NCBI RefSeq assembly: GCF_963678635.1
Contig: NC_087071.1
Span: 47,166,889-47,230,888 of the forward strand
DNA length: 64,000 nt
From: Symsagittifera roscoffensis
Taxonomy: Eukaryota > Xenacoelomorpha > Acoela > Convolutidae
Direction: 5' to 3'
The notes under the pieces were generated by a model. That model searched no databases and had not been told where the DNA came from. It was given only the letters and a program-made list of their open reading frames with translations. Below are positions 63,201 to 64,000 of the stretch, piece after piece. Every line of letters begins with the position of its first letter. Within the stretch, counting starts at the first letter, position 1. The position numbers and the translations under genes are program-made.

Positions 63201-63412
63201 CCAATCGAGAGCTGGAGCCATCGAACTTGAGGCTTTACAAATCAGAATTGCCGGCGGCATGGGCTGACATATCTCATGCACTGAGGGGCTTTTACGGACT
63301 GGCCGACGTCCTGATTGTATTGGATGAGGTACTCTTGCTAGAGATATCGAACTTTGCTAGACAACTCAAGTTCAGCCCAGTCATCGGGGACGACCACCCG
63401 GCGATAAACTAG
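60257..63412 (+). CDS. Third ORF of copy 2: coiled coil plus SGNH hydrolase and second SGNH-like domain (to UAG)
   Basis: ATG at 60,257, 1,051 codons to TAG. Residues 1-60 are helical and well conserved with copy 1. Residues ~145-235 are a charged coiled coil with ERDQA-type repeats. Residues ~405-600 are an SGNH/GDSL hydrolase: LIIGDSLVRV (Asp416-Ser417, block I), FAGAATPQML (block II region), IGTNDVSRGE (Asn466, block III) and DGIHFDRPRGAEWLND (Asp560, His563, block V). All catalytic positions are present. Residues ~830-1,040 contain a second, divergent SGNH-like region (VAGSDFEG, FAGMNDHLH at 891-894) lacking an obvious D-x-x-H. SGNH enzymes deacylate or deacetylate lipids and sugars; the substrate is unknown. 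The UAG is likely a mutation, since the same frame continues for 196 codons. Confidence 0.8.
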   Translation: MADRFWNSVPAALRKPTLDELYRRLRDLDYTQIDERMAVMLNAILQLEDQGECRESATEAVLMIGYTPEGISNQEQTRWLSWNVDGGVRGFVLARNPGLNNNTEYGAGEFPLPTRPTVRSTSQSSSRVPSMSRMQQTTEAYPDLGVLKKELEKTQKERNKANLDRDQANLDREKVQLERDQAVNERDQALRLLEIQKAEHQQELRVRENAANRDQLRSELDRIEQRQRELDAQKGARPKERVVTSSRPESRMEVDEAPRARARFNLDREAREHMSEGLEVWIPNDATSSLRSLETQPIRPLMDVELPGYTATSTSSDGQVSGGSSRLRELGERLRQKSRESSARPELPPTWREQPVRSVVILSYKKNTEGRYHRHNRLDWSTEQKARRDCFHDAAWVQYMAPPRVPEGAVHLIIGDSLVRVLTRIRSHWQTGILSFAGAATPQMLATLDMLGMTKVYTVTLMIGTNDVSRGEARKITRLHDKVSCLLEELRIQMDPILLTICTVPYNMMFDQHALEMNEKVRNLNKGIRDIHRKSVLPVRLLDVAERMEKEGFPEDTSSDGIHFDRPRGAEWLNDVFQEHMNALEADLLETAQFTLGPPPNPPFLASRALSGRLGPRVDTRDSSRSSQTRLQSATPMESEEVTSSTPPSSAISSVVVAESKRENKSMETARLRYPEKVKELDLESLECRQELAETLGIERVSHEDLNRHHCVDWLKAHEAHFSRAKLMETTDLTGIPTKTIMGPINYRPLKLLGSPGLIAETPKHRTSIARIRLATPAQLKVVDKLLNPGGTGLPDAAYEGSKLAEDPRYGKPCGSTQLAKTLAVYDRADPAAARVVIVAGSDFEGTSPKLFWPETLIYSLPGAELNQMLTLVVAIKSEMPCEPELLLFAGMNDHLHAMGLLEQLKGKEIPTSRKIWEAIQALFAAMNEVQENVASRFGSKTKVVFTTSPGYANMPPALQFVYAVLILIAEGSEWRILMAAPNRELEPSNLRLYKSELPAAWADISHALRGFYGLADVLIVLDEVLLLEISNFARQLKFSPVIGDDHPAIN

Positions 63413-64000
63413 TTGACGGCCAGCCTGTGGTTCCAGAGTATGGATGTGAAAGTCGCAAATTCCACCAGCAGGTCTAGAGGTCCCAGCAACGAGAGAAGAA
63501 ATGTGGTCGAGACGGAAAAGCAATTAGGATCGTTGAAATATCGTTTGACTCAAGAGAATGGCTGGTGGCCATTTTTGACACCAAGGCTGGAGAACGCCAC
63601 GAATAAGACAAGGGAGGAAGCACCACTCCTCGTGAAGCAAGTCTGGAGTTTCCTAGAGAAGCAACTGGAGCTGGCCGAGGTAAGAGACATGACGGTGGCT
63701 AGATTTGTCTCGGCCGCCAATGAAGTGACGATCGCAGGGTTCTGGAGAGAGCACGCCAAAGGCGAATTGAAGACTCGGAGGGATTACGAGATTCTCAAGT
63801 TCTTGAGTCCTTGCTGGGAGAAGGAATTCTTGGCAGGAATATTCGGTACCACGGCGACTATCTTTGGAGCCTTCGTGCAGGAGATACTGGGCATGCCCAT
63901 CAGCCTGCTCTTGGCCCTGTATTTGGTCTACCCCAGATACTTGTTCAACATGGGTCCAGCATACATGTTTAGTCGGGGAGTGGAGACACTTCGAGTTGAT
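63413..64000 (+). CDS. Third ORF of copy 2, continuation after UAG, with hydrophobic segment
   Basis: The frame of the preceding ORF stays open for 196 codons to the window edge and aligns residue by residue with copy 1 (LTASLWFxSMD, GFWREHAKGEL-type, LKFLSPCWEKEFLAG). A hydrophobic stretch at about 63,838-63,945 (IFGAFVQEILGMP then LLLALYLVYPRYLF) could be a membrane helix or hairpin. If it is made with the SGNH part, the product may be membrane-anchored. The end is outside the window. Confidence 0.7.
   Translation, partial: MTASLWFQSMDVKVANSTSRSRGPSNERRNVVETEKQLGSLKYRLTQENGWWPFLTPRLENATNKTREEAPLLVKQVWSFLEKQLELAEVRDMTVARFVSAANEVTIAGFWREHAKGELKTRRDYEILKFLSPCWEKEFLAGIFGTTATIFGAFVQEILGMPISLLLALYLVYPRYLFNMGPAYMFSRGVETLRVD

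Larger units (their letters stand above)
47631..64000 (+). mobile_element. Giant Ty3/gypsy retrotransposon, copy 2, largely intact, runs off the window
   Basis: Same organisation as copy 1 with long open frames: 5' LTR, leader with minisatellites, gag-pro-RT-RNase H, integrase-macrodomain, and the third ORF still open at the window end apart from one UAG. DNA similarity to copy 1 is roughly 80-85% in coding parts, and its LTR differs more from copy 1's LTRs than those do from each other, so it is a separate, younger-looking subfamily. The 3' LTR is not in the window. By analogy with copy 1 about 3 kb are missing. Confidence 0.9.

Noticed and set aside
60257-64000. Third ORF as a classical retroviral-type envelope
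   Set aside because: No signal peptide, Cys-rich surface domain, furin-like site or fusion peptide visible; the recognised content is coiled coil plus SGNH hydrolase.

Overview
The window is eukaryotic, most likely from an invertebrate animal, and consists almost entirely of nested retrotransposons. The evidence is an intron-bearing RING/coiled-coil gene with GT-AG introns and an AATAAA signal, AT-rich non-coding DNA, Ty3/gypsy elements with LTRs, and three families of non-LTR retrotransposons with a C-terminal restriction-like endonuclease. Nothing looks bacterial. I cannot name the species.

Layout. 1-7,561: AT-rich DNA with a dispersed repeat (two copies), an 11-copy 30-bp minisatellite, a BEL/Pao-like fragment, a fold-back repeat and two or three doubtful small ORFs. 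7,562-14,680: a decayed non-LTR element (family A), flanked by a 13-bp target-site duplication. It has an SGNH-hydrolase remnant, a PHD finger, an RT and a C-terminal nuclease, and its RT segment is present four times in tandem. 14,863-15,978: the only convincing host gene, three exons on the minus strand, encoding a RING-H2/coiled-coil protein (TRAIP-like). 16,168-20,885: a gypsy LTR interrupted by a minus-strand non-LTR element (family B) whose N terminus carries a 2A-like NPGP motif and a chromo-barrel-like domain. 21,173-27,768: a third decayed non-LTR family (C), a segmental duplication, fragments of the RING gene and broken LTRs.

27,769-47,140 is a complete but decayed giant Ty3/gypsy element (copy 1, about 19.4 kb) with both LTRs. 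A 490-bp fragment of family A follows (47,141-47,630). Copy 2 begins at 47,631, is largely intact and runs off the window at 64,000.

The most unusual object is this giant gypsy family. After a 2.4-kb leader with 14-bp minisatellites, it encodes Gag-protease-RT-RNase H (1,974 codons open in copy 2). Next comes integrase with a long acidic extension ending in a degenerate macrodomain. A third reading frame has a coiled coil, a canonical SGNH/GDSL-type hydrolase domain (Ser417, Asn466, Asp560/His563 all present), a second SGNH-like region and a hydrophobic C-terminal segment. Comparing the two copies shows that the RNase H/integrase break of copy 2 is continuous in copy 1, and that one UAG interrupts the third frame of copy 2 where copy 1 has a His codon.

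Domain calls rest on motif recognition by eye. No database search, alignment program or structure prediction was run.
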